Positions 1-6,993 of a stretch of 64,000 nucleotides of DNA are shown here, in pieces. The notes beneath the pieces are model-generated. The model had not been told where the DNA came from. It searched no databases and saw only the letters and a program-made list of their open reading frames with translations. Made by a program: the position numbers and the translations under genes. The stretch is taken from NCBI RefSeq assembly GCF_005281615.1, contig NZ_SZZM01000001.1, positions 1,229,001 through 1,293,000 of the forward strand, written 5' to 3'. Position 1 is the stretch's first letter, and each line of letters opens with the position of its first letter. The stretch comes from Rhodoligotrophos defluvii. Lineage in GTDB: Bacteria; Pseudomonadota; Alphaproteobacteria; Rhizobiales; Im1.

Positions 1-111
1 GATGGCGTGCAGCGAGTCCTCGGACTCGAGGTCTTCAGTGAAGCGACTGCCCCCGGTCAGTAGCCGAGCATCGTCCGGCCAAGCACCTTCTTCCGGGTGC
101 GTCGCAAACAT
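1..111 (-). CDS. Molybdenum hydroxylase large subunit (CoxL/XdhB type), N-terminal fragment
   Basis: Reading leftward from an ATG at 111-109, 37 codons stay open to the window edge. The peptide contains DARLLTGGSRFTEDL followed by SLHAI. This matches the N-terminus of aerobic CO-dehydrogenase / xanthine-dehydrogenase large subunits, where 'DPRLLTGRGRYVDDL...LHAV' precedes 'FVRSPHAHA'. Such subunits carry the molybdopterin cofactor and oxidise CO, purines, N-heterocycles or aldehydes with small FAD and 2Fe-2S partners. Because this is the first gene of a leftward unit, any partner subunits would lie outside the window. A GAGGG sequence about 11 nt upstream is a possible ribosome binding site. 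It is divergent from the thioesterase at 508. The family call rests on a short stretch and the substrate cannot be named. Confidence 0.6.
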   Translation of the reverse strand, partial: MFATHPEEGAWPDDARLLTGGSRFTEDLESEDSLHAI

Positions 112-401
112 TTCACCGACAACCCTCAGGAAACCTCCAACATCCTAGAGAAATTATCATACTGTTTTTGCATTATCAAATCCATTTTTTGCATATCGAT
201 TGGATTTTGCGCTGCTGGAGGAGGGCCAGAATGCCGCCCTGACCGCGGTTCGGCTTGATGAGAGAAACCCCTATTCGCATGACGTTTGGCCATCTGGAGC
301 CCGTATGCCAACGCGCCGGAACAGGCCGTAACCCAGTGGTTGGCTTGCGCTGCCCCTCTGCCGTTGCCGCTCTGGTGTGACAAGCATTCCCGAGGCAAAA
401 G
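112..401. promoter_or_regulatory. Divergent regulatory region with direct and inverted repeats
   Basis: No credible gene lies between the leftward CoxL-like start (111) and the rightward thioesterase (508). The AT-rich part contains two copies of TTTTTGCAT (165-173 and 186-194), 21 bp apart (two helical turns). An overlapping inverted repeat has arms AAATCCA (178-184) and TGGATTT (201-207). The placement suggests an activator or repressor site for the leftward gene, distinct from the palindrome at 402. Nothing recognisable was found from 210 to 400. Confidence 0.4.
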
Positions 402-453
402 CGAATTCAGATTCGAAAAAAATGTTGACGGCTCCGTCGTTCGGCCTTAGCCC
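402..453 (+). promoter_or_regulatory. Operator-promoter A of the catabolic block (TetR-type palindrome plus TTGAC)
   Basis: The palindrome CGAATTCAGATTCG (402-415; arms CGAAT and ATTCG, 4-nt centre) is followed nine nt later by TTGACG (425-430) and, after 17 nt, TAGCCC (448-453). The same arrangement recurs at 2716 and 9386. It precedes the unit that contains the thioesterase, the crotonase and the TetR gene, so autoregulation is likely. The operator role is inferred from repetition and position. Confidence 0.6.
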
Positions 454-507
454 GTGGGCTTGGCGCGCAATGCGCCAGCTATCCAGACTCACGATCAAAG
501 GTTTTCC

Positions 508-1056
508 GTGCCGGTCACGCTCAGCTCTGAAAGGCCTCTTGCCGATCCGCGCCTGCCGCAGCACCGGCTGCGGGTGCTGCCGGAGTGGATCGACGGCAAC
601 AAGCACATGAACGCGTGCTACTATCTGGCGATCATCAAGGATCCCGCCATGGCGGTCCATGATGAGTGGGACTACGGCACCGCTTTCCGCGCGCGCACCA
701 ACCAATCGAACTTCGTACTAGAGTCGCAGGTGGTGCATCTCCGCGAGCTACTGCTCGACGACCCTATCCTGGTCGCCACGCGCATCACAGATCTCGACGA
801 CAAGCGCATGCACCTCCTGTTCGAGATCTACAACGACGAGAAGCGCTACCTTGCCGCCCTCGCCCAATATCTGGTGATCCATGTGAACATGGGACCACCA
901 CCCAAGGTCGCGCCGATCCCTCCTGATCTGCACCAGCGCCTGTCCGCCATCCGCGCCTTGCATGCCCAGGTGCCGCTGCCGCCCGGCGCCGAGCGCTTGC
1001 AGCGCCTGGGGTCTCCTCGCCTCGGCGCGTTCCACCGCAAAGGAGCGGCACGATGA
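508..1056 (+). CDS. Acyl-CoA thioesterase, 4HBT-like (hotdog fold)
   Basis: A 182-aa hotdog-fold protein of the 4HBT-like thioesterase group that includes thioesterases of carnitine-degradation clusters. The hallmark block is PEWIDGNKHMNACYYL, followed by a strand reading FVLESQVVHLREL and a C-terminal LVIHVNM. Family members hydrolyse acyl-CoA esters to free acid and CoA. I chose the GTG at 508 because AAAGG sits about 7 nt upstream. An in-frame ATG at 454 lies at the predicted -10/transcription start and has no ribosome binding site. Its stop overlaps the start of the crotonase gene (ATGA at 1053), indicating translational coupling. In this block it may recycle CoA from a pathway intermediate. 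The substrate is unknown. Confidence 0.75.
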   Translation: MPVTLSSERPLADPRLPQHRLRVLPEWIDGNKHMNACYYLAIIKDPAMAVHDEWDYGTAFRARTNQSNFVLESQVVHLRELLLDDPILVATRITDLDDKRMHLLFEIYNDEKRYLAALAQYLVIHVNMGPPPKVAPIPPDLHQRLSAIRALHAQVPLPPGAERLQRLGSPRLGAFHRKGAAR

Positions 1057-1850
1057 GCTTGAAGATGATCGCCGTGGAGACGATCGGCCCCGTGCGTCGC
1101 ATCAGCCACAATCGTCCGGAAGCCCGCAATGCGGAAAGCCGGCAGCTACTCCAGGAGCTCGATGAAGCCGTCGCGGAGGCAGTTGTCGATGACGGGGTAA
1201 GGGTGATCATCATCGCCGGCAAGGGCGATCATTTCTCCGCTGGGCACGACCTCAAGGAAGCGCAAAGAGAACGGGCGGATTTCACCGTGGAGCAGCGCTG
1301 GGCCTTCGAGAAGACCTACTACTACGACTACTGCCTGCGGATTTTCAACGCGCCCAAGCCGGTAATTGCTCAGGTGCAGGGGGCCTGCGTGGCCGGTGCC
1401 TTCATGGTCGCCAACATGTGCGATATCGTCATGGCCTCGGAGGACGCGTTCTTTTCCGATCCGGTGGCGCATACACTCGGCGCCGCGGCGGTGGAGGTGC
1501 TGGTGCATCCCTGGGTGCTAGGCCACAGGAAAGCACGGGAGCTGCTCTATACCGGCGGCCGTTTGACCGCGGCGGAGGCCGAAAGGGCGGGCATGGTGAA
1601 CCATGTGGTGCCGCGGGACGAGCTGGAGCAGCGGACCCTGGCGCTGGCCAACCGTATTGCCGAAGCACCACCCTTCACCTTGCGTCTCCTGAAGAAGTCG
1701 CTCAACCGCTCGCTGGAAGCGCAGGGATTTGCCATTGCGCTGGCCGCCCATTTCGACACGCATCAGCTGTCGCACGTCTCCGAAGCGTTCAAGGCCGTGC
1801 GCGGCAAGGGCTTGAGTACTGCAATTCAAAAGCGCGGCAACGATTTATAG
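1053..1850 (+). CDS. Crotonase-superfamily protein lacking both hydratase glutamates
   Basis: A 265-aa enoyl-CoA hydratase/isomerase-family protein. The CoA/oxyanion-hole segment FSAGHDLKEA and the helix AGAFMVANMCDIVMA define the fold. Compared with the classic enoyl-CoA hydratase pattern (GGGCELAMMCDI, FGQPEI), the Glu144 position is Met and the Glu164 position is Val (FSDPVAHTLG). Simple hydration of a double bond is therefore unlikely. Other crotonase reactions (isomerisation, C-C bond hydrolysis, thioester or dehalogenation chemistry) are possible. It overlaps the upstream thioesterase by 4 nt and lies 37 nt before the TetR gene, so the three form one unit. Confidence is high for the family and low for the reaction. 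Confidence 0.85.
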   Translation: MSLKMIAVETIGPVRRISHNRPEARNAESRQLLQELDEAVAEAVVDDGVRVIIIAGKGDHFSAGHDLKEAQRERADFTVEQRWAFEKTYYYDYCLRIFNAPKPVIAQVQGACVAGAFMVANMCDIVMASEDAFFSDPVAHTLGAAAVEVLVHPWVLGHRKARELLYTGGRLTAAEAERAGMVNHVVPRDELEQRTLALANRIAEAPPFTLRLLKKSLNRSLEAQGFAIALAAHFDTHQLSHVSEAFKAVRGKGLSTAIQKRGNDL

Positions 1851-1887
1851 CGTAAAATGCACAGGCTGAATTGACTGGAACGACTGA

Positions 1888-2589
1888 ATGCCGCGCGCCG
1901 CGACCACCAGAGCTATTGCCCGACCATCAACCGCTGCCAGCCCGCGCACGCAGCCCAAAAAGTCGGAGGTAACGCGAGCCCGCATCCTTGACGCGGCCGC
2001 CCATGTGTTCCGGCAGAAGGGCTATGCGCTCACACGGCTGAGCGATATTGCCAAGCGCGCACGCACGCGCACCAGCAGCATCTATTACTACTTCGAATCG
2101 CGCGAGGCGATCGTTGCCGAGGTCCTGCGCATTGCCAACGAGCAGACGGCGCAGTTCGTGCGCGATGCTATAGCCGAGTTGCCGCCGGGTGCCTCGGTGC
2201 GGGAGAAGATCACTGCCGCGATCCGTGGCCATTTCGCAATCGTTCTCTCGGGCAACCCATACACCTGGGCCCATATGCGCATCTTCGACCAGATCCCGCC
2301 GAAGATGCGCGAGCATTTCCTGCGCGTGCTCGATGAATATGCCGAGGTCTGGCGTGAGCTGTTCGCAGAGGCCAAGGCTGCCGGCGAGATCCGGGACGAT
2401 CTCGACCTCTCGGTGGTCCGCCTCCTGATGCTGGGTATGATGAATTGGTCGATCGAGTGGTACAGGCCGAATGGGCGCCTCACGCCAGACCAGCTGGCCG
2501 AACAAGCCGCCCTCCTGCTGTTCGAAGGCATGGGCACGGGCCCCGCGCCCAGGAAACGGGCCAAGGCGAAGGCCGACCAGACCGCCTGA
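1888..2589 (+). CDS. TetR/AcrR-family transcriptional regulator
   Basis: A 233-aa regulator. After a basic, low-complexity N-terminus (residues 1-28), the TetR helix-turn-helix reads from ARILDAAAHVFRQKGY through LSDIAKRARTRTSSIYYYF at about residues 31-70. The remainder is the all-helical ligand and dimerisation domain, ending in a Lys/Ala-rich tail. TetR proteins are usually repressors released by a pathway metabolite, often an acyl-CoA in fatty-acid-type clusters. It is the third gene of the first unit. Three promoters in the block carry the same 14-bp palindrome (402, 2716, 9386), a suitable size and symmetry for a TetR dimer, and I infer that this protein binds it and autoregulates. Confidence 0.85.
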   Translation: MPRAATTRAIARPSTAASPRTQPKKSEVTRARILDAAAHVFRQKGYALTRLSDIAKRARTRTSSIYYYFESREAIVAEVLRIANEQTAQFVRDAIAELPPGASVREKITAAIRGHFAIVLSGNPYTWAHMRIFDQIPPKMREHFLRVLDEYAEVWRELFAEAKAAGEIRDDLDLSVVRLLMLGMMNWSIEWYRPNGRLTPDQLAEQAALLLFEGMGTGPAPRKRAKAKADQTA

Positions 2590-2627
2590 CCGACAAAGGC
2601 TCGCAGACGATCCATGTGACGGCAGGA

Positions 2628-2648
2628 CCGCCGGGTGAGAGCCCCGGT
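2628..2648 (+). terminator. Weak stem-loop after the TetR gene
   Basis: CCGGG and CCCGG can pair around the loop TGAGAGC in the gap after the TetR stop. There is no T-run, so a Rho-independent role is doubtful. It may only separate the first unit from promoter B. Confidence 0.25.
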
Positions 2649-2715
2649 GACGCAAACAGTTGATATTGCCCTTCTTGAGCTAACCTCTGAGACGTAATGA
2701 CCATATTTTTGAACT

Positions 2716-2742
2716 CGAATATGATTTCGAAAAATGTTGACG
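2716..2742 (+). promoter_or_regulatory. Operator-promoter B upstream of the first binding-protein gene
   Basis: CGAATATGATTTCG (2716-2729; four of five arm bases symmetric) is followed after seven nt by TTGACG (2737-2742). The stretch around it, AAAAATGTTGAC, is nearly identical to sites A and C. TATGAT lies 12 nt further on, too close for a standard spacer, so the -10 element is unclear. The site controls the long run of genes starting at 2865. Confidence 0.55.
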
Positions 2743-2864
2743 CCGTTCCGGCCCTATGATCAATTTGCACCAGGGCCGGAAGGGCGCGGGTCTCGGCGCG
2801 CCGCGGCCGATAATCGCCGCCGGGGAGGCGTTCCTGAAGGCGGCGCGTTCCGTGGGAGGAATGC

Positions 2865-4124
2865 ATGCCAAAATTCGTGACACGCCGCGCCGTGCTCGGC
2901 GGCGGGGCGGCCGCATTGGGCTCGCTCGCCCTCGGGCGCGATGCCCGGGCCCAGAGCAACGATCCTATCCGCATCGGCATTCTCTTGCCGCTCACCGGCT
3001 CGCAGGCAAGCTATGCGCCCGACTGCCAGCTTTCGGCGCAGATCGCGGTGGACCAGATCAACGCGGCGGGCGGCATTCTCGGCCGCAAGCTCGAGATCGT
3101 CTTCCGCGACGACAAGGCCAATCCCAATGCGGCGATCGCAGCCGCCAAGGAACTGATGGGCGAGGGAATCAACCTGTTCATCGGCGGCCTCAACACCCCT
3201 TCGGCCCTGGCTATTGCCGGCATCATGCCGGATGCCAAATGCGTGCTGATCACCATCGGCTCGGTGGCCGACTCGCTCACTCACGAGTCCTTCAACCGCA
3301 ACTTCTTCCGCATTACCGACAGCGCCTATAGCCGCGCCCAGGCCCAGGCTCACCTCGCCGCGCAGAAACTCCCGGAGATCACCCAGTGGGGCGGCATCCT
3401 GCCGGACGTGGAATTCGGGCACGCCCTGTGGCGCTCCTATGCCCACGGGCTCAGGCAGTTCTATCCGCAGTTCGCCAAGGCGGAGCCGCAGATTTCTGAT
3501 CCGGTCCTGTTCAAGTTCGGGGCGATCGATTTCAAGAACCAGATCGCCGGCCTTGTTCGGCAGCCGGTCGAGGGGGTCTATCAATCGCTCACCGGCGAGG
3601 ACTTCCTCACCATGATCAATCAGTCGCGGCCTTTCGGCCTGACGAAAAAGATCAAGGTATTCATGGACCTGAGTGGCGAACTCATCTTCGCAAAGATCCT
3701 CAAGCAGAACCTGCCGGAGAACTTCTGGTCCGGCAGCCACTGGTACTACGGCTCCTATCTCGACATTCCCACCGGCAAGGCGCTCTATGACGAGTATGTC
3801 AAGCGCACCGGCGACAAGTATCCGACTGGCTATATCGGCCCGGCGCACATGGCGTTGCACGCCTATGCCCACGCCATCAAGGCCGCGGGCAACACGGAGA
3901 CGGACGCGGTCATCAACGCGCTGGAGGGGGTGGAATTCGAAAGCGCTAAGGGTCTCATCTCCTTCCGCAAGGAGGACCATCAGGTCATCTCAGACATCAA
4001 CGTGATCAAGCTCGGGCCCAAGGACAATGAGCTCGGCTGGGAAGTGTCCGATTATGCCAAGATCCCAGGCAAGGATCTGCTGGGGCCGGCGACCCCTGGA
4101 AAACCCCTGGTGATCCAAGGCTGA
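2865..4124 (+). CDS. ABC transporter substrate-binding protein, LIV type (copy 1)
   Basis: A 419-aa periplasmic ligand-binding protein of the branched-chain-amino-acid (Peripla_BP_6) family. The N-terminus has a twin-arginine start (TRRAVLGGG), a hydrophobic stretch and an AxA-like end near DARAQS, so Tat export is likely. The mature part begins IRIGILLPLTGSQ and contains DQINAAGGILGRKLEIVFRD, the family hallmark. LIV-type binding proteins in catabolic clusters often carry aromatic or alicyclic acids instead of amino acids. GGGAGGA lies just before the start. It resembles the second binding protein (5704) along its length, including the shared ADSLTHESF segment, indicating a duplication. It supplies ligand to the permease encoded at 13505-16866. 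Confidence 0.88.
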   Translation: MPKFVTRRAVLGGGAAALGSLALGRDARAQSNDPIRIGILLPLTGSQASYAPDCQLSAQIAVDQINAAGGILGRKLEIVFRDDKANPNAAIAAAKELMGEGINLFIGGLNTPSALAIAGIMPDAKCVLITIGSVADSLTHESFNRNFFRITDSAYSRAQAQAHLAAQKLPEITQWGGILPDVEFGHALWRSYAHGLRQFYPQFAKAEPQISDPVLFKFGAIDFKNQIAGLVRQPVEGVYQSLTGEDFLTMINQSRPFGLTKKIKVFMDLSGELIFAKILKQNLPENFWSGSHWYYGSYLDIPTGKALYDEYVKRTGDKYPTGYIGPAHMALHAYAHAIKAAGNTETDAVINALEGVEFESAKGLISFRKEDHQVISDINVIKLGPKDNELGWEVSDYAKIPGKDLLGPATPGKPLVIQG

Positions 4125-4130
4125 GGACCC

Positions 4131-4886
4131 ATGGCGTTCAGGGGACTGGCGGATAAGGTTGCGCTGGTAACCGGCGGCGGCGGTACGATCGGTGCCGCCA
4201 TCGTCAAGCGGCTGCTCGATGAAGGCTGCAGGGTGGCTGCGACCGACGTGAACCACGATGCGCTGCGCAGTCTTGCAGCGGCGTACCGGTCTGACAGCCT
4301 CTGCACAATCGAGGCCGACCTGACGACCGAGCAGGGTGCTGACCACGCGATTCGCTCCACCGTGCAAGCCTTCGGCAGCCTGGACTTGCTGGTCAATGCG
4401 GTGGGCATTCTCGGGGCCTCAGGCCCGATCACCTCGCTCGCCGCTGAAGACCTTGATCTTGTTTACCGGGTCAATGTGCGCGGCGTGTTTCTGGTGATGA
4501 AGGCGGCGCTGCTGCAGATGATCGACCAGGGCCGTGGTGGCTCGGTTGTGAATTTTGCGTCCGTCGCCGCGCTCAAGGCCCGGGCCGACCGCTCGTTGTA
4601 CGGTGCCTCGAAGCGGGCCGTTATCGCCTTGAGCGCATCGGCTGCCATCGAGAACGGGAAATACGGCATTCGCGTCAACGCGGTGGCTCCCGGGGCTATC
4701 GAAAGCCCGATGCTGCGCGCGCTCGCCCAAGCCGCCGGGGTGGGTCCGTGGGGCAGCGCCGGCCGGCCCATCGAGCGCAATGGCGAACCCGAGGAAGTCG
4801 CAAGCCTGGTCGCCTTCCTGCTCAGCGACGAGGCCAGCTACACGACCGGCGCTGTCTACACCGTGGACGGTGGCCTGATCGCGTAA
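4131..4886 (+). CDS. SDR-family NAD(P)-dependent oxidoreductase 1
   Basis: A 251-aa classical short-chain dehydrogenase/reductase. The nucleotide-binding loop TGGGGTIGAA is near residue 17, NAVG marks the central strand, and the catalytic Ser and YGASK tetrad follow in NFASVAA...LYGASK. The C-terminus has the usual GAVYTVDGG. Family members interconvert hydroxyl and keto groups. Only six nt separate it from the preceding binding-protein gene and 17 from the next SDR, so they are co-transcribed. A role in beta-oxidation-like or ring-alcohol oxidation of the imported compound is inferred. The substrate cannot be read from sequence. Confidence 0.85.
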   Translation: MAFRGLADKVALVTGGGGTIGAAIVKRLLDEGCRVAATDVNHDALRSLAAAYRSDSLCTIEADLTTEQGADHAIRSTVQAFGSLDLLVNAVGILGASGPITSLAAEDLDLVYRVNVRGVFLVMKAALLQMIDQGRGGSVVNFASVAALKARADRSLYGASKRAVIALSASAAIENGKYGIRVNAVAPGAIESPMLRALAQAAGVGPWGSAGRPIERNGEPEEVASLVAFLLSDEASYTTGAVYTVDGGLIA

Positions 4887-4903
4887 TCAGCAAAGAGGTG
4901 ACG

Positions 4904-5674
4904 ATGCCAACACCCGCAGCGACCACCACAGACCTCACCGGCCGCCTGGCGGTGGTGACCGGCGCTGCCAACGGCATCGGCCGCGCCTCCGCCATCCATC
5001 TCGCCCGCAATGGCGCCGACGTGGTGCTTATCGACATTCATGAGAGCGGGCTCGCGGAGACGGCCGAAGAGATCGGCCGCTTGCGGCGAGCCGCTCATCC
5101 CATGCGGGTCGACTGTACCGACAACGCCCAAATCGTGGATGCATTCCAGCGCATCGAGCGGGAGATCAAGTCGGTCGACATTCTCCTGAACAATGTGGGC
5201 CAGAGCGCGCGGGAGCGGGCCTCGGAATTCTGGTGCTCGGAACCCGAGACCTGGGATTTCATCCTGAAGCTCAATCTCTATACGGCCATGACGTGCTCGC
5301 GCCAGGTGGTGCCCGGCATGCGCGAGCGCCGCAGCGGCAAGATCATCTCCATCGCCTCGGAAGCGGCCTATATGGGCTCGCAAGGGGTTGCGGATTATGC
5401 AGCGGCCAAGGCCGGCATCATAGGCTTGACCCGGGCGCTCGCCCGTGAGCTTGCACCGTTCCATGTCAATGTGAACGCGGTCTGCCCGGGCCCGATCCGC
5501 ACCGCGGCGGCCGACCGGCTGCCCATTTGGGAGCAGTATCTCAAGGAGACGCCCATGGGCTTTGCCGGCGAGCCGCAGGATGTGGCCAATGTGGTGGTGT
5601 TCTTCGCAAGCGACCAGAGCCGCTACATCACCGGCCAATCGCTCATCGTGAATGGCGGTCGCTGGTGGAGTTGA
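4904..5674 (+). CDS. SDR-family NAD(P)-dependent oxidoreductase 2
   Basis: A 256-aa classical SDR: TGAANGIGRAS near residue 20, NNVGQS in the central region, the catalytic Ser in IASEAAY, then YAAAK. PGPIRTAAADRL follows and the end reads ITGQSLIVNGGRWWS. The start at 4904 is preceded by AGAGGTGA. The reading frame is open further upstream (to 4748), but that extension lies inside the previous gene and is rejected. It is the second of three SDRs in the block, which implies several hydroxyl/keto steps or stereoisomers in the pathway. It may act on a CoA ester or a free hydroxy acid; the sequence does not decide this. Confidence 0.85.
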   Translation: MPTPAATTTDLTGRLAVVTGAANGIGRASAIHLARNGADVVLIDIHESGLAETAEEIGRLRRAAHPMRVDCTDNAQIVDAFQRIEREIKSVDILLNNVGQSARERASEFWCSEPETWDFILKLNLYTAMTCSRQVVPGMRERRSGKIISIASEAAYMGSQGVADYAAAKAGIIGLTRALARELAPFHVNVNAVCPGPIRTAAADRLPIWEQYLKETPMGFAGEPQDVANVVVFFASDQSRYITGQSLIVNGGRWWS

Positions 5675-5703
5675 GCGGCCCATACTGGGGAGGAGGCAAG
5701 TCC

Positions 5704-6975
5704 ATGATGAAAAGGAAAACCACACGCCGCCGCCTGCTTGCCGGGATCGCCGGCGGCGGCATGCTTCTGGGAACCGGCCTCGCGCCCATCCGCGCGATGG
5801 CCCAGGATGGCCCGATCCGGCTCGGCTTCATCGGCCCGTTGAGCGGTGCGCAGGAGATCCTCGGCGCGCCCATGCTGCTGGGCGCGCAGATCGCCGCCGA
5901 GCAGATCAATGCCGCCGGCGGGGTGAACGGGCGCAAGGTCGAGATCGTCGCCCGCGACGACAAGGCGGCAGGCCCGGAGGCGGTGAAGCAGGCGCAAGGG
6001 CTCATCGGCGAGGGCGTGCACCTGATGTTCGGCGCAATCCAGACGTCTGTGGCCTTGGCGATTGGCCCCTTACTTCAGCCAAACAATGCCGTACTGATCT
6101 CTTGCGCCGCCATCGCCGACAGTCTTACCCATGAATCCTTCGTGCCGAACTACTTCCGGGTCAGCGACAACTCCTATATGCGGTACCGGGCGCTCGCACG
6201 GGTGATGGCCGAGAAATTCCCCGACGTGACGAGGTGGACGGGCATCTTCCCCGATGCGGCTTACGGCCATCAATCGTGGGACGGCTTTGTCGACGGGCTT
6301 AAGGAATATTACCCCGCCATCGCCAAGAAGGAGGTCGAGGTCTACGACCCCGTGCTCACCAAGTTTGGCGCCACCGACTTCAAGCCACAAATATCCGCAC
6401 TTATGCGCTCGCCGGCCGACGGCCTGTTCAACAACACGAACGGCGCGGATGCGGTCACCCTCCTAGCGCAGGCGGCGAGTTTCGGGCTCGACCGCAAGTT
6501 CAAGGTCATTGCCGACGGTGCCAACGAGTTCAACGTGCCCAAGGCACTGGGCAAGCGCATGATCCCCAATTTCTGGACCGCCATGCACTGGTACTATGGC
6601 GGCTATCAGGATACGCCGCTGGGCAAGAAGCTGTATGAAGATTACGTAGCCAAGACCGGCGACAAGTTGCCGATCGGCTATGTGGAGCAGGGGCATGCCG
6701 CAGTGCTGGCCTATGCGGAGGCGATCGAGAAGGCCGGCTCGACGGACGCGGCCGCTGTAGTAAAGGCGCTGGAGGGCATGACCTTCGACACGGCCAAGGG
6801 CACGCGCACCTTCCGCAAGGAGGACCACCAGGCCGTTCTGGATGTGAACTTCATCACCTTCGGTCCTGACGAATCCGAACAGGGCTGGACCGTGACAGAC
6901 TTCGTGCGGATCCCTGGCCAGGAGGTGATCGAGCCACCGAGCCCGGGCAAACCCGTGGAGTTCAAGTTCAAATAG
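5704..6975 (+). CDS. ABC transporter substrate-binding protein, LIV type (copy 2)
   Basis: A 423-aa Peripla_BP_6 protein. A Tat-like leader (TTRRRLLAGIAGGG) ends near AMAQDG. The mature start is IRLGFIGPLSGAQEI, with EQINAAGGVNGRKVEIVARD following. It is a paralogue of the protein at 2865: both share ADSLTHESF and FRKEDHQ near the C-terminus. I chose the ATG at 5704 because GGGAGGAGG is well spaced upstream and the leader begins there; the frame opens earlier but has no signal peptide. Two binding proteins with one permease set suggest that related ligands, such as isomers or an alcohol and its acid, feed the same transporter. Confidence 0.88.
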   Translation: MMKRKTTRRRLLAGIAGGGMLLGTGLAPIRAMAQDGPIRLGFIGPLSGAQEILGAPMLLGAQIAAEQINAAGGVNGRKVEIVARDDKAAGPEAVKQAQGLIGEGVHLMFGAIQTSVALAIGPLLQPNNAVLISCAAIADSLTHESFVPNYFRVSDNSYMRYRALARVMAEKFPDVTRWTGIFPDAAYGHQSWDGFVDGLKEYYPAIAKKEVEVYDPVLTKFGATDFKPQISALMRSPADGLFNNTNGADAVTLLAQAASFGLDRKFKVIADGANEFNVPKALGKRMIPNFWTAMHWYYGGYQDTPLGKKLYEDYVAKTGDKLPIGYVEQGHAAVLAYAEAIEKAGSTDAAAVVKALEGMTFDTAKGTRTFRKEDHQAVLDVNFITFGPDESEQGWTVTDFVRIPGQEVIEPPSPGKPVEFKFK

Positions 6976-6993
6976 CAGGTGGAGATTTGCGGA

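Noticed and set aside
126-398. A 90-codon open frame on the minus strand before the CoxL-like start
   Set aside because: No recognisable motif, no ribosome binding site, low-complexity composition; it lies over the divergent regulatory region.
2755-2760. TATGAT as the -10 of promoter B
   Set aside because: Only 12 nt from TTGACG, too short for a sigma-70 spacer; the true -10 is unresolved.
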